A stretch of 64,000 nt of DNA from Sphaerosporella brunnea (Eukaryota; Ascomycota; Pezizomycetes; Pezizales; Pyronemataceae), in the NCBI GenBank assembly GCA_008704415.1, contig VXIS01000116.1, positions 59,984 through 123,983 of the forward strand. The letters are read 5' to 3'. The position numbers and the translations under genes were made by a program. Positions 44,546 through 56,064 of the stretch are shown here, in pieces. Below the pieces are notes generated by a model. It was not told the origin of the DNA. It worked only from the letters and a program-made list of their open reading frames with translations, and searched no databases. The number at the start of each line of letters is the position of its first letter. Position 1 is the first letter of the stretch.

Positions 44546-46817
44546 CGACAGCGCTAGAGAGAAGAGCAGAGACTGTTCGTCAGACATTGCGAGGGTTGCA
44601 TTTTCTTCTAGCATAGGCGTGGAGGGAGAATGGGCTTGGCATTTGGGGCTTTGGAAAAGTTCGACCTTTTGTTGCCTTTACTCACGGTGCATGATTTTGC
44701 AGGTTTGCTATTACTCTGTCTTTTGGCCATCGAAATTCACAGGATTGCCAATTACTTGTGTTTTTTTGTTTCTTTTCTTGTTCTTTTGGGGAGCCAGCTT
44801 CTTTTTGTTCCACGCCTTTGTGCTTTTTGTGTTCTGTGCTCGCGTGCGTATCTTTTAACGACCCCATCACGTCCATGTGCCAACATTTTATAACTTACAT
44901 GGCGTTTTCTCCTTTTTTTGCCTTCTTTTTTTTTTTGAGCGGCTACGCTGTGGTTTTGGTTCGAACACGATGATATACCAGCCGGAAGAAGGGATGTACA
45001 TATATGGGATTGCAGGTTCTTTTTTTCGATTTTACATTTTGTGCATTGTGATTTTGCGTGCATGCGGGTGTGAATAGATGAATCGACGCTGTCTACGGTG
45101 GGATCAATCATTCGTAGGGAAATACCACCTAATAGGTAAAATAGTTTTTTTTTTCTTTTGATGCCTCATGGAAACCAACTCGGGCGGTGGATTAGGTTTT
45201 GCGCTTGCGCTTGTGTCTGCGACGGCGCTTAGGGGCACATCATGTGAAGTCACTCATAATTGGAAGTTTTAAGTTGACATCTTTCATCCCGGCGAAGGAT
45301 GAGAGAAAGGGAGGGAGTGAGGGGATGTTTCTTAATGAAGAGGCTAGACTGTGGGTGGATGTGAGTGGAGATGTGGGAAATTATGAGTGAATGTTTGGGT
45401 GTTTGTTTATTCGTAACCAGATTTATTGTCTGTGTACGACCACTAACGATCATGACCCTCTACACATCCCCACCCTTAACCTGTCTACTCCCTTATTGAT
45501 GCAATCTCATAGGTCAACTGCGGCCACCCAATTGCCAGAAAGGAAAAGTGTAAAAGAGGACAAAGGAAAGAAAACAAGTCTGTAACAACAGAAAAAAAAA
45601 ACTATGGCCACTTGAACCAATTCACTCCTTCCCCTTCAATTTCTCCTTATTGGATGATAGTGAGTCATTTTTCTCTGCCACGGATTGTCCAGCTTTTGTA
45701 TCTCGCAGAAACTGCAAGATATGCAGGGTAGCTGTTTCCTACCTGAAAACCTCTGCCACTGACCGCCACTGCCTCCACCAAGCACAACAATCAACACAAC
45801 AATCTCTTCAAGAACAAGATATTCTCTTCACTTTTCAATTGCGACTAATTCCACACTTCTCTCTTCGTTTTTGCCAGCCTCCGGCTATTATACCTTCATC
45901 GTTATCGCTCCACTTCTGTTTTTACGCAAAATCTACCGTTCAATAGATTGCACTACGCACTTGTAGCTTAGGCATGATTTCGTCCACAAAATGTTTTATT
46001 GTGAGGGCCCTGAGCGACAAAATTCTATCATGAGGCCAGTACAGGTGTGGGTACTGGGCAAGCAAGTAAGAAGTTGTGATAAGGAGGAGAACTATATGGA
46101 TGAAAGAAGTGTTAGCTATTGCGTGTCATTGCAAGCAGCAGAAGGCTGGAGCACGGGAAGTTGGCGCCGTTTCTTTGCTGGCGATTTGTGGACCACTGGG
46201 AAAGGAGTATGTAGTTGGGTTGTGGTATCTACATATGATGGTTCGATGCTTCGCTTTGTGAAAGCCTGAACACGTAAAAGGTTGGTGCACTGTCTAGGAG
46301 AGGTAACACTTGATTTGGGGAGTTTGGGTTGGAAGCAGGTGGTTGGGCAAGGAGCTCTTTTTATTTGCGTTGTGGATGTGTGCTGAAGCTTTCAAAAACT
46401 TGGGATGCTAGAAAGCGGCATTTGGAAGGTTTGCCGTACCTTCAATGGTCAACGGTTACATACAATATTACCCTCGATAACCCGGACTTACTCCACGAAT
46501 ACTGCATCCATAGATAGTGGCGGGCCTCGGTAGTCCTTCTCTTCCTGTCTACTCTAGAGCCATGCAGCGGCAAGAATCGCGTCCATATATAGAGGCCAAG
46601 TGTGGAGGTTAAGTGAGAGAGTATGAAGCGAAAAGCAATCCTCCACAATTGGCAACCTCGCTCTTGTGGTACTGGATCCGCCCATGGGGTTTATCAGGTC
46701 GACGTCCCGCTTTCGTAAGGGCTTGTCATTTGGGACTGATAATTCGACCCGAAACGTCGGAGCTCCCCGCCCCACCCTGTTATCATGTCATCGCCACCAT
46801 CACGCGCCGTTCTTACA
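44546..46817. other. long intergenic region
   Basis: The first 600 bp are T-rich 3' flank. No gene is recognised in the rest. On the minus strand a short open tail ending KRRRRHKRKRKT (stop near 45193) could be the end of a very small basic protein, but no start or donor supports it. No tRNA was found. Confidence 0.4.
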
Positions 46818-46819
46818 TA

Positions 46820-47019
46820 CTATCGCGTTGCCACCTGTGTCGTTTTTTCACCTATGTCGCGCTGAAAAGTACGCTGGCTGGCTCAGAAATACGCGGGCAG
46901 CTCTGGCGCCGCAACCACCACCCCGCAACGCCGCCCGTTGTCATGCGTATTTCTGAGCCAGCCGGCGTACTTTTCAGCGCGACATAGGTGAAAAAACGAC
47001 ACAGGTGGCAACGCGATAG
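46820..47019. mobile_element. near-perfect palindromic MITE with TA duplication
   Basis: Arms of 75 bp (46820-46894 and 46945-47019) are reverse complements with a single mismatch, separated by 50 bp. The ends begin CTATCGCGTTGCCACC and TA flanks both sides (46818-46819, 47020-47021). The element is 200 bp, non-coding and would form one long hairpin RNA if transcribed. The near-identity of the arms points to a recent insertion or ongoing arm conversion. The TA duplication suggests Tc1/mariner mobilisation. It lies about 430 bp upstream of the purine permease start codon. Confidence 0.9.
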
Positions 47020-47446
47020 TACTTAGTACATAACTCAGGTGTCGATGTTCGTCAAGCTCCAGGTCCATTCCGCCGTGCTGGTTCCTGGTGGTTTTTTTGA
47101 TCGAGTATATCGAATAATCAAATGTTATCGTTTTTCGGCCGTGGCGAGCAGCTTTGATACATGTATCTTGCAATTGATATAAACCGTTAAGTGCTCACAT
47201 GGCTGTCGACTCTATCTTGAGACAAACAAGGCCTTCCTCTAACAGTCAGCAAATCGGTTTTCCAAAAGCGGTGTTGCCATTCGTTGCCAGACGTCGCGCT
47301 TGATCCTTCGTTAACGTCCCGCGATAGTTCCGTCGCTTTTGGCAACACACCTTCCCGACGGCTGCATATCCCGGCACGCACTAGCTCGGGAAGCCCGCTC
47401 TTAAAGTGACATCAACGGCACGTCCCAAAATCGATTGACGGCAACG
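47020..47446. promoter_or_regulatory. upstream region of the purine permease gene
   Basis: No ORF of interest is present. Homologous genes in moulds are controlled by a GATA factor (AreA) and UaY. A GATA core on the minus strand (CGATAA near 47128) and CGCGATAGTT at about 47320 are visible, but I found no complete TCGG-N6-CCGA UaY site. Confidence 0.3.
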
Positions 47447-49566
47447 ATGTCGACTTCAAGTGAGATTGTGCCTGGCTCGACTCCCAGGAAACCTTTTGGG
47501 GAGAGACTCGATCGCTTTGTACGGGCTTTTACAACAAAGTACTCTCTATGCAGGTCCATGGAGATATGTGGCGGGGAGCTTTGCTGATATCTGCATCCAG
47601 GGAGGGTATTATCGGTGATTACGACTATGGGTTTCTCTTTCGAGTACGTTGATTGGAACTATCTCAAAATTTTCCTGGGTTTCACCTGACAGCCATACGT
47701 AGCCAAACCTCCCGTTTATGCGGAAATCTCGCCGCCCAGCACCGTTTTTCGGACTCAATGATCGCATGCCCCTTGTGCTGGCGCTTTTACTTGGGTTTCA
47801 GCAGTGTGTTAATCCACATCAGAATGATCCGCATGGATATTGAGAGTTGACCTGCAGTGCCCTCGCCATGTTGGCGGGGGTGATCACACCTCCCATTCTT
47901 TTGTCCGGCTCTGGCGGAGCCAATTTCAGTGTTGCCACCCAACAATACCTCGTATCGTCATCTTTGATCGTCTGCGGTATTCTTTCCTTGATCCAGATCA
48001 CGAGGTTTCACATCAAGGGCACACGGTTAGCTTCTGTATACCAGCAAAATGTGGTGAAGCTAACATAGGCGTAGATACTTCATTGGCACTGGTTTGATCT
48101 CTGTGTAAACATTACCTTCGTTTGGACCCAAAAGTCTGGTCTAACATTGCAACCATAGGGTTGGAACCTCGTTCACGGTTATTCCAGTAGCCCAGGGCGT
48201 TTTGGCGCAATTCTACAAGAACGGAACATGTGCTACTGCGGCAGATGGCACAAAACTGCCCTGCCCAGAAGGATATGGCGCAATCCTTGGAACCGCTTGT
48301 GTATGCGCGCTTCTCGAAATCGGCTTTTCCTTCTTTCCGCCTCGATTCCTCCGCAAGATTTTCCCGCCGCTTGTTACCGGCCCCACTGTTATGCTCATCG
48401 GTGTTCCTCTTATTGAGACCGGCTTCCAAAATTGGGCGGGAGGCACCGGTCTCTGCAGAAATCGCCCGGGGAGTGGACTGTTCTCGCTGTGCCCCACTGT
48501 CGACGCCCCTCACTCCCTGCCCTGGGGATCTGCAGAATATCTCGGGCTGGGATTTTCGGTCTTCATCACCATTATTATTTGCGAGAGATTTGGAAGCCCG
48601 ATAATGAAGTCAACTTCTGTTGTGCTGGGACTCCTGGTCGGCTGTATCATAGCCGCGGCAACGGGATACTTTGACAGGTCCGGAATTGACGCCGTGAGTT
48701 CGATTCTTTTCCTGCCTTGCACAGGTTCTGACTGTTGGGGTTAGGCTCCTGTTGCAAGCTTCATGTGGGTGGAAACGTTCCCGCTCTCTGTCTATGGACC
48801 TGCCGTCTTGCCAATGTTGGCCATGTACATCATTCTAGCTTGCGAGGCCGTAGGTGACATTTCGGCGACTTGCGAAGTTTCACGTCTGCACGTCGAGGGA
48901 GAGCTCTTCGACTCCCGTATCCAAGGCGGCATCCTATCCGATGGCCTCGCAGGCATCATTGCTGGCCTATGTACAATCACCCCAATGAGCGTCTTTGCGC
49001 AGAACAACGGTGTCATCAACCTCACCCGTTGTGCTAACCGCAAGGCGGGCATAGCCTGCTGCTTCTTCCTCATCATCATGGGTATCTTTGCAAAGTTTGC
49101 CGCAGCGCTCGTGGCGATCCCTTCGGCTGTTTTGGGAGGGATGACAACGTTCCTGTTCACGTCGGTCACGGTTTCAGGTGTTAAGATACTCACTACTATG
49201 CCCTTTACCCGCCGCAACAGGTTTATCCTCACTGCTTCTCTCTGCCTGGGTTACGGTGCTACCTTGGTCCCCAACTATTTCGAGTAGGTCCTATAAACGC
49301 CGAAGACCGGAATATTAGACTTAGATACATGCTAACTTGAGCTCGTCAGCTATGTATTCACGTATAACGGAAACAACCACTCTCTCAGCGGCCTCTTGAA
49401 CGCTGTCGAGATCTTTATGTCGACGGGCTTTGCCGTCACGGCGATCGTCGCCATGATCTTGAACTTGACGCTTCCGGAGGAGCTGGAGGATAACGAGGCT
49501 GTTGACCCCGAGGAGGGGACCGTCTCCTCGAGCGATAGCGCGGCTGCCGGCGAGAAGCAGGCGTGA
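47447..49566 (+). CDS. uapA: uric acid-xanthine permease (UapA/UapC type)
   Basis: This is a nucleobase-ascorbate transporter (NAT/NCS2) for uric acid and xanthine at the plasma membrane. Eight exons (47447-47538, 47601-47643, 47703-47803, 47858-48025, 48069-48104, 48159-48693, 48745-49283, 49350-49566) give 576 residues, the usual family length. Landmarks in order are EGIIGDYDYGFLF, PAPFFGLNDRMPLVLALLLG, FQHALAMLAGVITPPILL with the QH motif, FIGTGLISVVGTSF, ERFGSPIMKS, the substrate-binding region SVYGPAVLPMLAMYIILACE with EAVGDISATCEVSR, and the NAT signature AQNNGVINLTRCANR. The C-terminal tail is acidic (LPEELEDNEAVDPEEG). The second intron contains two successive AGs; only the later one (TACGTAG) avoids a stop. 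UapA and UapC cannot be separated here. Confidence 0.93.
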
Positions 49567-50201
49567 GAAATGAGCTTTTGCTTAGTATTTGTAATGTCCT
49601 ATGCACGATTCTGTTCTCGATATCCGAGGGATGGAATAGTGGGGTTGCTCAAGATGTGTTGATGCCTTTTTGACGAATGATGCTGTACGAGCACATAGAC
49701 CAACAACGAGGCCTGCAGCTTGGTTTGCTGCTTCCAAAGGGCAGATCCTAGCCCCAATTTCTGCATCTCAGGCTGCTAGACCAAATCCCTTCTTTCTGAA
49801 GCAGTGATACACAAGCAGTCACTCGGCCTCCATGTCGGTTTCAAAGTTGACGCCGACGTTATAACAAACGTTTGTCTCAAGCTTGCCGTGAAGCAAAAGT
49901 ATCCTCCACGCTTCCTCGCCAACGCGCAAGGTTAACTGTAAGCTTGGCCGTTGGTATTGTTCAGCCACGTTGACGATGACGGGCTGAGATGTTTCACGAT
50001 TGGCAATTGCAGGGGTCCCAGGCAACGCAAGCCGCAGCGGGGGAAGCGCTGAGGGAGGGAATCAGCGCTTTCTTCGCCCATATAAAACACGCACGCACGC
50101 ACGTACGGACCCGGCTGCTGTGCAATCTACAGGCAGAGTGTTTGGCGGATCATTGCGATATCGAAGGCTCCACTGCAAATTCCAATACTGAGGCTCCCGC
50201 T
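49567..50201. other. intergenic and 5' leader of the WD40 gene
   Basis: No separate gene was seen. The frame of the WD40 gene is open back to an ATG at 49989, but CACGCACGCACG and other leader-like sequence argues for the ATG at 50202. Confidence 0.4.
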
Positions 50202-52354
50202 ATGCCTTTCCCCGGCATCGGCCACGGCCACGCGCGTTCGCAGTCTTCGGCCACGCCTGACCAGCCTCTCGCTTCGCTTGTCCAAGCCGCCTCGCAGACA
50301 CTGACCGGTATCGGAAACCCCGCCGCTGTGGGAGCTACCACGACCACCACCACCAACAATAACAACAACAACAACAATACCACCGGCACCACTTCAACCA
50401 AGCACAGACCAGCAAACAACCCGAACCAAGGCCTGCGCGTCCAGACGAACACCGGCTTCGTCTCCGCCTCCTCCTCGCAGCAGAACTCCGGCATCACCCC
50501 CATCCATTCCGGTGGTTCGTCTGCGATCGTCTCGCCCAATAGCTCTGACCCGCCTCCGCCGAAGAAAACCATCTCGTTTCGTCTTCCGTCGCCGAACACT
50601 CAGGCAACAGGAAGTCGTCCACCGCAGCAACAACAGCAGCAGCAGCAGCAGCAGCCGCGGCAATCCCAAGAGCTCTACCAGTCTCCCGTAGACATCCAGC
50701 GCCCCGGTGACCAGAAGTTACAGCTTTCCGACTCCCGCCAAAGCTACACGGCATATCACGCGACAAATCCGTCGTCCAACACAGGAGCGCGCCCGCAGAT
50801 ATCCAATTCGTCAACCGCTCCCGGTGCGGTCCCACAAGCCTCGCAGCAGCAGCAGCAGCAGCGACCGTCAATGCATCGGACCAACACCGGCGGAAACAAT
50901 AGCGGCTATTCTTCGAACCCTTCGCTAGCCACTGGTGATGTCGGCGGCTCAAGGAAGCACACGCATCCAGGAGCATTGACCCCGACCCACCCCACTTCGC
51001 AACACACCCCATCACACTTGCATTCCGCAGCGAATCATCTAAGCGGGCTCGGCCTGACGGGATTGAGCAACAGTTCGAATTCAATGCGCGATAGAGAAGA
51101 GGCGGTCGGCGCCACCGCGCCTGGAAAATGGATGTGTGGTTACGGGCTGTACGCCATCGACTGGTGCAAGTGGCCCCCATCGACGGGTGGAAACAGCGGA
51201 TACGGTCGCGTGGCAGTGGGAAGTTATACAGAAGATAGTCACAATTATGTTGGTTACCTAAGAAGCACGATGTTTGATGATGCTGATCCGTATCGCAGAT
51301 TCAAGTCCTTGATACCCGACCTGGCCCCGCCGATCCCTCGCAGCCAGGTGCACCAACCCTCGAATTCACCAAGCTTGCTGAAGCATCGCATACCTATCCG
51401 ATAACGCGTGTTCTCTGGGAACCGCCATCTTCAAAGCCTCTGACGGACCTTCTGGCCACCTCCGGAGATCACTTGAGGCTGTGGTCTCTTCCTTCGCCCG
51501 GTTCCTCCGCTCCCACCCCCAACTCGAATTCCATTACCGCCCGCAGTTACCAAGGCCAAACACAAAAGCTCACCCCGCTAGCCCTCCTATCCAACTCCAA
51601 GTCGACCGACTTCACTGCGCCCTTAACTTCTCTAGACTGGAACCAAGTGTCGCCATCCCTAATCATCACCTCATCCATCGACACCACCTGCACAATATGG
51701 GACATACCGACCTTGACGGCAAAAACACAGCTTATTGCCCACGACAAAGAAGTCTTCGATGTTCGTTTCATGTCCAATTCGGTCGACGTCTTCGCCTCCT
51801 GCGGCGCCGACGGTAGTGTGCGTATGTTTGATCTACGCAGTCTGGAACACTCCACAATCATTTACGAGCCGGGGACCACCAAGTCCTCGTCGAGCTCGGG
51901 CGATGGCGGCTCGCCCGTCAACAACGGCGCGCCACCAGCGCTGCTGCGATTGGCCGCCTCGCCGCACGATCAACACCTGATCGCCACCTTCTGCATCGAC
52001 TCCCCCGTCGTCCGCATCCTGGACGTCCGGCAGCCCGGCCAAGCGTTGGTCGAGCTCAAGGGCCACACCGCTAACATCAACTGCTGCGAGTGGAACCCGG
52101 GTCGTCGCGGCGTGCTCGCCGCCGGCGGTGATGACTGCGAGGTCCTCGTGTGGGACGTGTTTGGTGCTGCTGGCGCGGGACCCAGCGGAAGCATCAAGAC
52201 TGAGAAGGGCGTTGAGCTCGAGAGAACCCCGATTGCGTGGTGGGGCTGCGAGACGGAGGTCAATAATATCAGTTGGTCCCCGTCTGTCGGCAAGAGCGGC
52301 AGTGATTGGATTGGAGTTGTGGGTGGACGGGGGGTGTATGGATTGGCAGTTTGA
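50202..52354 (+). CDS. WD40 protein of the DCAF7/WDR68 (AN11/TTG1) type
   Basis: Two exons (50202-51248 and 51299-52354) give 700 residues. DCAF7/WDR68 is a conserved scaffold that binds DYRK-type kinases and acts as a substrate adaptor of CUL4-DDB1. Residues 1-300 are a disordered extension with an Asn/Thr run, a Gln run (QQQQQQQQQQ) and a second Gln run, unlike animal and plant orthologues, which are about 340 residues. The WD40 part starts LYAIDWCKWPPS and runs through VAVGSYTEDSHNYIQVLD, VLWEPPSSKPLTDLLATSGD, SLDWNQVSPSLIITSSID, TCTIWDI, FASCGADGSVRMFDLRSLEH, ANINCCEWNPGRRGVLAAGG and EVNNISWSP near the end. The intron join gives SHNYIQVLDTRPG. The start could be the ATG at 49989 instead. 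Confidence 0.9.
50355..50655. repeat. AAC and CAG trinucleotide tracts in coding sequence
   Basis: An ACC/AAC-rich run near 50355-50382 codes for Thr and Asn, and a CAG/CAA run at about 50624-50655 codes for about ten Gln. A third CAG run lies at about 50846-50864. All are in frame within the WD40 protein's disordered N-terminus and are likely length-variable. Confidence 0.85.
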
Positions 52355-53030
52355 GATGGGGTGGGTAATGAAAAAGGATTTGGGTAGGGGGGGGGGGGGG
52401 ATGATGGGGTTTCTGCTGTGCTTTTGCGTTGTTTTGTCCGAGTTTATCTTTTTTTATGAATTTATGATGGATTGATTTGACGATGATGATGATGTGGGGC
52501 TTGAATTCCTTTCCGTTCATTCGTTATACCTACTAGTACATAAGTACTACTTTTTTTTTTCTTCTTGAGGAGGCACGGGTCCTGGGCTTTGTTGATGTTG
52601 ATGTTGATGGTATAATTTCCAGCTGATTGGGTTTCCGGGTTCGTTGTGTGAGTGATGGGTGATGGGTCATGATTCATCGGAATTTCAATCCTGAGAACAG
52701 GAATTATTATTAAGTGGTGATTGATAGGTTACACGTAAAGCGAAAACCCCGCAGCCAGTAAACTCCACCCCATCCAGTGCCCCCCGAGCTGTAAAAACAC
52801 CAAAGACCAAGAAGGAGAAAAGAACAAAAAAAAAAAAAAAAAAAAAAAACCTCAATGTAAAAAGTAGAATTCCCAACCAACTCAATGCATGCATACCTTC
52901 CGCCAAAACATCCAAACCAGACTGTTGCCGGAAACTCCTAGAAAACGCCGGACCAGACAAAGGAACTAGGATGTAAAACTTTGCTTTTCTTTTCTTTTTC
53001 TTTTTTTTTTTTTGGTTATTTGGCTTTTTG
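52355..53030. other. spacer between convergent genes with homopolymers
   Basis: No gene was seen. It holds a G13 run near 52387-52399, a T10 run near 52551-52560, an A25 run at about 52826-52850 and a T13 run near 53002-53014. These match the 3' flanks of two convergent genes. Confidence 0.55.
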
Positions 53031-54077
53031 TCAGAGCTCAGCTCTTGCGGTTGCAGTGGCTGTACCCGGCAGCTCCGTAACTCCCAGGCGGTATTGAATA
53101 TTATCCAGCAGCACCTCAACGACCTTTTTGCACTGCACCTGGCACGTGCGCGTGTACACATCGCCTGCGTGGGTGCGGAAGCGGACGTAGCGGCTGCTGG
53201 CGAAGGAGGTGATGGGGGAGAGGCAGGACCTAGATATAGAGGTTAGAGTGACGGTGGTGGTGGTGGGGAGGGGGACGGACTGAAACATTTCCAAAGCTCG
53301 CGGCGAGGCGAATTGGAGGGCTAGGAGAAGCGTTATTACTAGGAGGAGGAAGACGATTAGAAGGTCGCGGAGATCTAATCGTCGGCTGGAATGTGCGGTT
53401 GGCTTCTGTTTCTGAGATGAGGGTTCGGGCGCTGCTTCTGGTGTGGCGGGCCCGAGATCTGACTGAGTTGAGCGGGTCGATGTAGCTGACTGAATTGAGG
53501 GCTGGCGGTTCATCTGTGTTGGAATGCGCTCTCTGTCATCATCCTCTTCTTTTTCTTCCTCCTCCTCCGCTCCGCTTTCACCATCCTCCGTCGCCGGCGG
53601 CGTAATCGCACCCAACAGTGCGCCCTCGCCAGCGCCGCCAACACCGCGGTGCCGCCCGCTCTCCAGGTACAGGTACATGTAATAAAACATGACATCCCAC
53701 ATCCTGGCGGGTGAATTTGCACCAATATTTCCTTCGGCATAAGAATCGCAATCCAGGAACTCATCCAAGATGCCAAAATCGGCGACCTCCTGCTCTTCCT
53801 CGGCATCCAGCTGCACGGCATAGTGGAGCAAGCCGTACCACATCCATTCCGGCAGGTTTTGGAGATCGGAGGCCTTTTGAAGGAATTTACTGCGGTCGGA
53901 GAGGGTGGGTGGTCGCAGGGTGGGGTGGTGACATGACAGCCGCTCGAGCACTCGGTCTACGAGTGCTTCGGGGGATGCGTAAGTTTTGGGCGATGGAGGT
54001 GGTGTCATCTTGTCGGTAGAGCTGCTGTTGGCCGATAACGAGAGCTTTCGAGGTGCGGTGGAGGGACGTGTAAACAT
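53031..54077 (-). CDS. uncharacterised protein with one C-terminal membrane span
   Basis: This intronless gene encodes 348 residues from MFTRPSTAPRKLSLSA. I recognise no family name. The N-terminal third has a helical domain with SPEALVDRVLERLSCHHPT, LQNLPEWMWYGLLHYAVQLD and MWDVMFYYMYLYLESGRHRG. An acidic, disordered linker (EEEEEKEEDDDRE) follows. One hydrophobic segment (LLIVFLLLVITLLLALQF, residues about 238-256) precedes a 90-residue tail with two Cys (YTRTCQVQCKKV). The layout suggests a single-pass endomembrane protein. The frame is open upstream to 54392, but that part is low complexity, so the ATG at 54077 is preferred. ATP12 lies head-to-head about 490 bp away. Confidence 0.7.
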   Translation of the reverse strand: MFTRPSTAPRKLSLSANSSSTDKMTPPPSPKTYASPEALVDRVLERLSCHHPTLRPPTLSDRSKFLQKASDLQNLPEWMWYGLLHYAVQLDAEEEQEVADFGILDEFLDCDSYAEGNIGANSPARMWDVMFYYMYLYLESGRHRGVGGAGEGALLGAITPPATEDGESGAEEEEEKEEDDDRERIPTQMNRQPSIQSATSTRSTQSDLGPATPEAAPEPSSQKQKPTAHSSRRLDLRDLLIVFLLLVITLLLALQFASPRALEMFQSVPLPTTTTVTLTSISRSCLSPITSFASSRYVRFRTHAGDVYTRTCQVQCKKVVEVLLDNIQYRLGVTELPGTATATARAEL

Positions 54078-54569
54078 GGTTTGGGGCTTGTAGTGGGTTG
54101 TGCGGGACGGTGTTTCTTTGTTGCGACGGGAGTTCGGCGAGGGCTGGTGGGTGCTGAAAGAAAGTTTATACCACGGCGGCGGCTGCTGAGGCTGTGGGGT
54201 CGACTGTAATTGGTTAGAGGTCGAGTTGAGCTGGCACTGCATAGCGGTGCTGTTTTGAGATGGGATTGGGGGGTGTTTGAGAGTTGCGATAGATGAGTGG
54301 GGAGGTGTGTGCTGGTCTCTGAGCTGGTTGGTATGCACATGAAGTATGTACCTGCAGACGAAGAAGGAAAGAAAGAAAACGCATCTCTGCATGTGTCTTG
54401 AGTTGAGACGTCACCGCCCAGCACTCGCACGCAGATGACGCATGTCACGGCTGCTCCCGAGAGTAGCGTTGTCTCGGCACAGCATGCAGGAATGAAGAAG
54501 GAAGAGATGTGATGCAACCGGTCAAACACACCAACTAGCCAACCATCACAAACATCACACACCGCAACC
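54078..54569. promoter_or_regulatory. shared upstream spacer of two divergent genes
   Basis: This is the bidirectional promoter region for ATP12 (plus) and the membrane-span protein (minus). No conserved element could be named. Confidence 0.4.
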
Positions 54570-55639
54570 ATGTCATCAACGACACGCCTCCTCTCTCGGC
54601 GTCTCCTGCTGGCCCGCGCTCTGCCGCGCTACATCCACACGACCCCGCCCGCGCAAGCTGTCGCCCTGCCAATAACAGCCCACGGGCCGCCACCGTCAGC
54701 GCCAATTCCCGCCGCCAGCCCACTAGCCGAGCACCGCGCGCGTCACAAAGTCGCTGCCGCGGCGACGAAGCCCTTACGTTTCTGGAAGGAGGCGCACGTA
54801 GTGGAGACAGCAGGTTGGGTGCCTCCCGCCTCCTATTCTCGCGGCGCAAAAGGTTATTGATAGAGAATTTCTTCTCGGGGGTGTCAGACGGTCTCGCGAT
54901 CCACCTCGACAAGCGCGCGCTCAAAACGCCCCTCAAAGCCCCGCTGCTCGTACCAAAAAGTAAGCGGCTGCTTGCAGCCGCGATCGCCCTGGAATGGAGC
55001 CACCTACGCTCCTCCGCCGACGCCACAAAGTCGCACCGTATCCCGTTGACGCAGATGACGTCACGAGCTATCGACATGGCGCGTGCCGAGGCCGGCGGTG
55101 ACTTCTCGACGAGACAAGCTACCGTCAAGAATCTCATCCGATATTTGGACACAGACACCGTGCTTTGCTGGGCCCCGACTACGCCCGAGCATATGCAAGA
55201 CCCTGGAAGACCTCAGTTGAGGGACCTACAGATCGGTGCTGCCAGACCTATAATGGAGTATCTTAGTACCCGTGTCTGGCCCGGGCTGGAGATCAGAGCT
55301 GTCGATGGCGATCAGGGACTTACCGGCCCCGGGCAACCGAAGGAAACCCGTGAGGCCCTGATTGCTTGGTTGAATGGCCTGGATGTATGGGCGCTGGTCG
55401 GATTCGAGAGGATTGTACATGCCACTAAGAGCTTCGTCATCGGCGCGAGGATGGTCGCTGAGTGGAGGGGCACCGGAGATCAGACGTGGGGTGTTGAGAA
55501 GGCGGCTAAGGCGGCAAGCATTGAGGTGTCTTACCAGACTTCGCAGTGGGGCGAGGTGGAGGACACTCACGATGTTGAGAAGGAGGATGTCGAGAGGCAG
55601 GTGGGTGCGGGGTGGTTGATGATTGTTGAGGAGCCGTAG
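54570..55639 (+). CDS. ATP12: mitochondrial F1-ATPase assembly chaperone Atp12
   Basis: Atp12 binds the F1 alpha subunit in the mitochondrial matrix and prevents its aggregation before assembly. Two exons (54570-54813 and 54888-55639) give 331 residues. The N-terminus MSSTTRLLSRRLLLARALPR is a typical mitochondrial presequence. The family core follows: RFWKEAHVVETADGLAIHLD, KRALKTP, ALEWSHLRS, PLTQMTSRAIDMARAEAGGD, RQATVKNLIRYLDTDTVLCW, and the late blocks with WLNGLDVWALVGFERIVHAT and SKSF-like TKSFVIGARM. The intron join creates ETADGLAIHLD. It ends VGAGWLMIVEEP. Confidence 0.93.
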
Positions 55640-56064
55640 ACTTGTCACATGTCCAAAAAATAGGGGTGATGGTTTTTGTAAATTATTACTATGTTCTCAT
55701 GATATAGAGGAAACGATAAATGGAAGGAACCGGTTATGCCATGAAAGAAACATGTCGACTCACAGTTGGTCACTCGGTTTTGGCTGACCTACAACCTTTC
55801 CGGTGCTCCATCCATAGAATATGTTGCCAATGTTCGCATGGAATTCGAACCTACTATATACTCAGTGGATACTCTACCTTATGAATATCGAGAACTGCGT
55901 TGTTATTGTTCTAGCGACAGGCGTTGTGTAACCTCATGCGGAAAAATCCCTGTCCTCCCACCGTCACGAATCCCATGGGGTTCAGCTCCACATAAGCAGT
56001 CCGGCAGCTCGACCATGTTTGTCTGAACTTTCCGAGTGATCCAATATCCTTCAACCGATCCGAA
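55640..56064. other. intergenic, promoter of the exporter gene
   Basis: No gene was seen. Confidence 0.4.

Noticed and set aside
45193..45245. Minus-strand open tail ending KRRRRHKRKRKT
   Set aside because: Attractive as the end of a tiny basic protein, but an upstream stop closes the frame and no supported donor or start was found.
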